From positions 85,295,062 to 85,359,061 of the forward strand of contig NC_134367.1 in assembly GCF_035582795.1 (NCBI RefSeq): 64,000 bases of DNA. The letters are read 5' to 3'. The position numbers were made by a program, and so were the translations under genes. Of the stretch, positions 60,991-64,000 are shown one piece after another. Source of the stretch: Mycteria americana. Taxonomy: Eukaryota; Chordata; Aves; Ciconiiformes; Ciconiidae. The stretch's first letter is position 1. Every line of letters begins with the position of its first letter. The notes beneath the pieces are model-generated. The model was not told the DNA's origin and searched no databases. It saw only the letters and a program-made list of their open reading frames with translations.

Positions 60991-62417
60991 CAGGTATACA
61001 CACACATATATTTGAAAACTTCCACTGCCTACACGTGAGGAAATTTGGAAAAGGGGATTGCAGATACTGTAACTCTCCTGACCTTCTCAAGCTCCTCCCC
61101 AGGTTGTATTAACAGAGAAAAAGGAGTTAGTGTCCCCTTTGCTGGCATGACTGCAAGAAGGAAAGTAATGCCCTGGGCCCCTCATGATGATCTTCTGCTG
61201 TCCAAAGATGACAAAACATTCTAGTGGATGGATCATCAAAGGACAGAGTAACCACATGGTAATAAACTGGAGAGAACTGAGCATTTGGGATAACGACAGG
61301 AAAGAATAGGACTGAAGTCTGCTGAGAAGAAGCATTTTTTAGAGAGACAAGGTCATGGGAATCAGAGGGTCACAAGCAAAGGCACGGCTTGCAGGAAGAT
61401 CATGGAGTGAGCATCATAAATTTAAATCAGTGTCTTGGAACTTAATGTTCATTGTTCATTAGAGTGGAACATGATGAGATTCCCTCTGTAACTTTACATG
61501 AGCCTGTATCACTATGGAGGTCACAAGACTCAGGAACAACTTCAAAAAAAGTGTAATTTGCAGCAGAACTCTCTACAGAAAGAGACTAATTTTGAAGCGC
61601 TGTCAGATGCTCTTGAGAAGAGATGCACATGAAGGGCAATATTGTATCTTGCCCTCTGCATTAGTGCAGGGTACAGAAGATTGTAGAATCCCTTCTTTTT
61701 CTCTCATGCGGAGATCTCACAGGGCAACAAAAAGGACAAGCTCCTTGGGAACTCATATCCTGTTCTGGAGAACAGCTGGGCAAGAATGAGGATGTGTTAA
61801 CACTTGGCCAATGACCTGGTCAGTACAGAAGAGATACACTGCTGCGATATAATGGTACACAGCAGTAACAGATTAGTAACTGTCTGGAGCAGGGCAAGAA
61901 GCATGGGAGAAACTATCTCTCGGGCCCTTCCTAGGTCTGGCGCTAGGAGAGACTGTTTACATTTCTAGGGTTACCTTCATCTATTTCTATGTCTCATTAT
62001 TAGAACTGATAACTGTATTAATAAGGGAGAGAAAAAAATTATCATGGAGGAAGTTATGCAGTGAAGTTATGCTTATACAGAAGCATGAACATTTTTCTTC
62101 ATCCCAGCTTATAACTTAGGAAAAATGAGATGGAAAATGGAACAGAAAAATATCAACATCATGGAAACCGGCTAGATAAAAAAAGCAGCCTTACAATCCT
62201 CCCATCTGTCATGTAGCCACATAAAAAATATGGTGCTTTTTATCTTTTTTTATATTTTATCAAAATATCCTTCTTATATCCTAATGCTTGTTTGTTGTCT
62301 TTCAAGAATGGAGTCTCTAATCCAGTAAGAATACTAGGACTTCTCTGTAGTAAGAGAGTTGTAACATGGCAAGAAGATATACAATTAGTCTTCTATTTAA
62401 ATATTCAGCACAGCAGT

Positions 62418-62486
62418 AACTACTACACTTACTCCAAGTCAACTACTGCACCTACTCCAAGTCAACTACTGCACCTACTCCAAGTC
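62418..62486. repeat. 23-bp tandem repeat, three copies
   Basis: The unit aactactgcacctactccaa plus gtc occurs at 62418, 62441 and 62464. Copies 2 and 3 are identical and copy 1 differs at two bases. Confidence 0.95.
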
Positions 62487-64000
62487 TTAGTGTTTTGTTA
62501 TTATCCAAAAGTTTTAGCTTTGTGCAACAAAAGACTCCAAACAGACAATAATAACTGACTTCAAACTTTTAAAAAACACACAGGAGACAGGAAGACAAAA
62601 TGTATGACCAGTTTCTCATATATGCAGAAAACAATTACAATATGAAGGAACATTGTTTTTTAAACAATGGGAATGGCATGTGGAAAAGCAATTTGAATGG
62701 GACAGGAAGACAGATGTGAAAAAGGTATCCTTTACCTCCTGTCTACTCTGAGACTAAAGAAATAACTACTCTGACCCACTGATATCTTACTGTGTCAGAT
62801 TTCAGAACAGAGATAGTACACACAGGGAAAATACATCTCCTTGTAGTCTGGTGATGAGATGGTATTTAATGCATCTCAAGTTAAATCATCACTTCAGATT
62901 GAATGTGCACCCAAACCAAAAGCATTGCTAAATTTTGTACTCTGGTTTACTTGGGATCCAGACTTTGACTGCAATGACTGTGAATTTCAGTTGTACATGG
63001 AACACAAAAAAGATGTTGCATTGAGTCCAGCAGCAAAGCTTCTAGACGACAATCAATAAGAAAAAGAGAGGCCAAGCACTGGTCTGATGCTAGTGGTGGC
63101 TAGAAATTCAATAACAAATGATCATGAGAGAAGATCAGCCTCAACTTTTCTACAAATATTCAAAAGGGCTAATAAAGTCTGAGACATTGGCACAGTCTCT
63201 GCTGTGACAGCCAAGCTACTATCTCACATCTGCTCCTTGTGCTTATAGAGCACCCAGCCTCATGGAGCATAGGCCCTGCCTAGATTCTCTGCCTGCTAGA
63301 ATAATACAACTTGCAACAATTGTCATTTAGAAAGAGTACACGATTTCTCAAACGAGTCTAAATAATCATGACAATTTAGAGATGACACTTAACTCATTTT
63401 TCCCCATCATGATTGGATAACGTCTTTTACAAGGAAAAAGACTTATTTCTGAAAATTATTTTCTGAAGTGGAATCCATTGCCTAAGCTAATGAAATTAAC
63501 CCAGGAGAATATATTACCTTGAGCAGCTGTGAGTAAAACAGAGAAACTGATTTTCATGCAGGGTAGATGATGCTGTGGTGCAACAAAGGCCAACAATTTT
63601 AATTACTGGTTTTTACAACAGGACTGATAAGGGAAGAGATATTTAATAAAGATAACACCTATTCTTATTAGCTGTATGGTCTCAAAATTAGATTGTGGTT
63701 CATCTTTACATGTAGAGATAGTTGTGAAAGCCCTGCATAGAGGGAGAACAAAGATCCCTATGTAAGTCCATGCTTGGCCGGATTGAACACTAGGTCTTAA
63801 TATTTCCTTTAATGAGGTTGCTTGTAAACGTCTTCTTTGTTGGACGAGGTCCACTAAGAAAGAGAATTCCTCCACCAAAAAAAGATGATGTAAGTGTTTC
63901 CTGACCTCTTCTGGTCAACTGTTCAAAGTTAGCTACACCAAAGGCTTTCTGCCTTCAGGAATCCACTCAGCACACAGCAAAGTCTCCTACAAGTTACTGA

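Larger units (their letters stand above)
58291..64000. other. NID1 5' flank, no gene recognised
   Basis: AT-rich flank beyond the CpG island. Holds one old LINE-like region, a possible MIR/L2-like scrap and a 23-bp triplicate repeat. In mammals GPR137B lies on this side; none of its exons was recognised. Confidence 0.65.

Overview
This window is vertebrate nuclear DNA. It is almost certainly from a bird and probably from a non-galliform (neoavian) one. The exon-intron structure, GT-AG introns, CpG-island promoter and CR1-type LINE fragments show a vertebrate. The bird call rests on a CR1 copy with the avian-style 3' end (about 3285-3812) and a solo LTR (about 34960-35534) that closely resembles an ERV family I know from neoavian genomes. 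The species assignment is inference from repeat content.

One protein-coding gene fills most of the window: nidogen-1 (NID1, entactin), on the minus strand. I could place all 20 coding exons. They run from the ATG at 57725 to the stop at 11470-11472, are joined by 19 GT-AG introns with consistent phases, and sum to 3,765 nt (1,254 codons plus stop). That is close to my memory of the human protein (1,247 aa). The protein is a secreted basement-membrane linker: signal peptide, NIDO/G1 domain, Ser/Thr/Gln-rich link, EGF, G2 beta-barrel (collagen IV and perlecan binding), four EGF modules, a thyroglobulin type-1 module, a YWTD beta-propeller (laminin gamma-1 binding) and a terminal EGF.

Layout: 1-9.75 kb is the 3' flank, with no gene I can support, one old CR1 copy and several local tandem duplications. 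9.75-11.47 kb is the inferred NID1 3'UTR, with a CA repeat, a miR-29 seed match and an AATAAA signal. 11.47-57.73 kb holds the coding exons and introns; intron 1 (7.2 kb) and intron 12 (8.2 kb) are the largest. 57.4-58.3 kb is a CpG island with the promoter, including a 75-bp tandem duplication that doubles a GC box. 58.3-64 kb is 5' flank with old LINE-like sequence and a 23-bp triplicate repeat. In mammals NID1 lies between LYST and GPR137B; I see no exon of either here.

I found no previously undescribed biological system. The points most worth checking are the position of the RGD tripeptide (absent from the EGF module where human NID1 has it, present in a later one), the complete absence of N-X-S/T sequons, an antisense LTR with intact-looking promoter elements beside exon 11, the duplicated GC-box promoter block, and a perfect 65-bp tandem duplication in the 3' flank.
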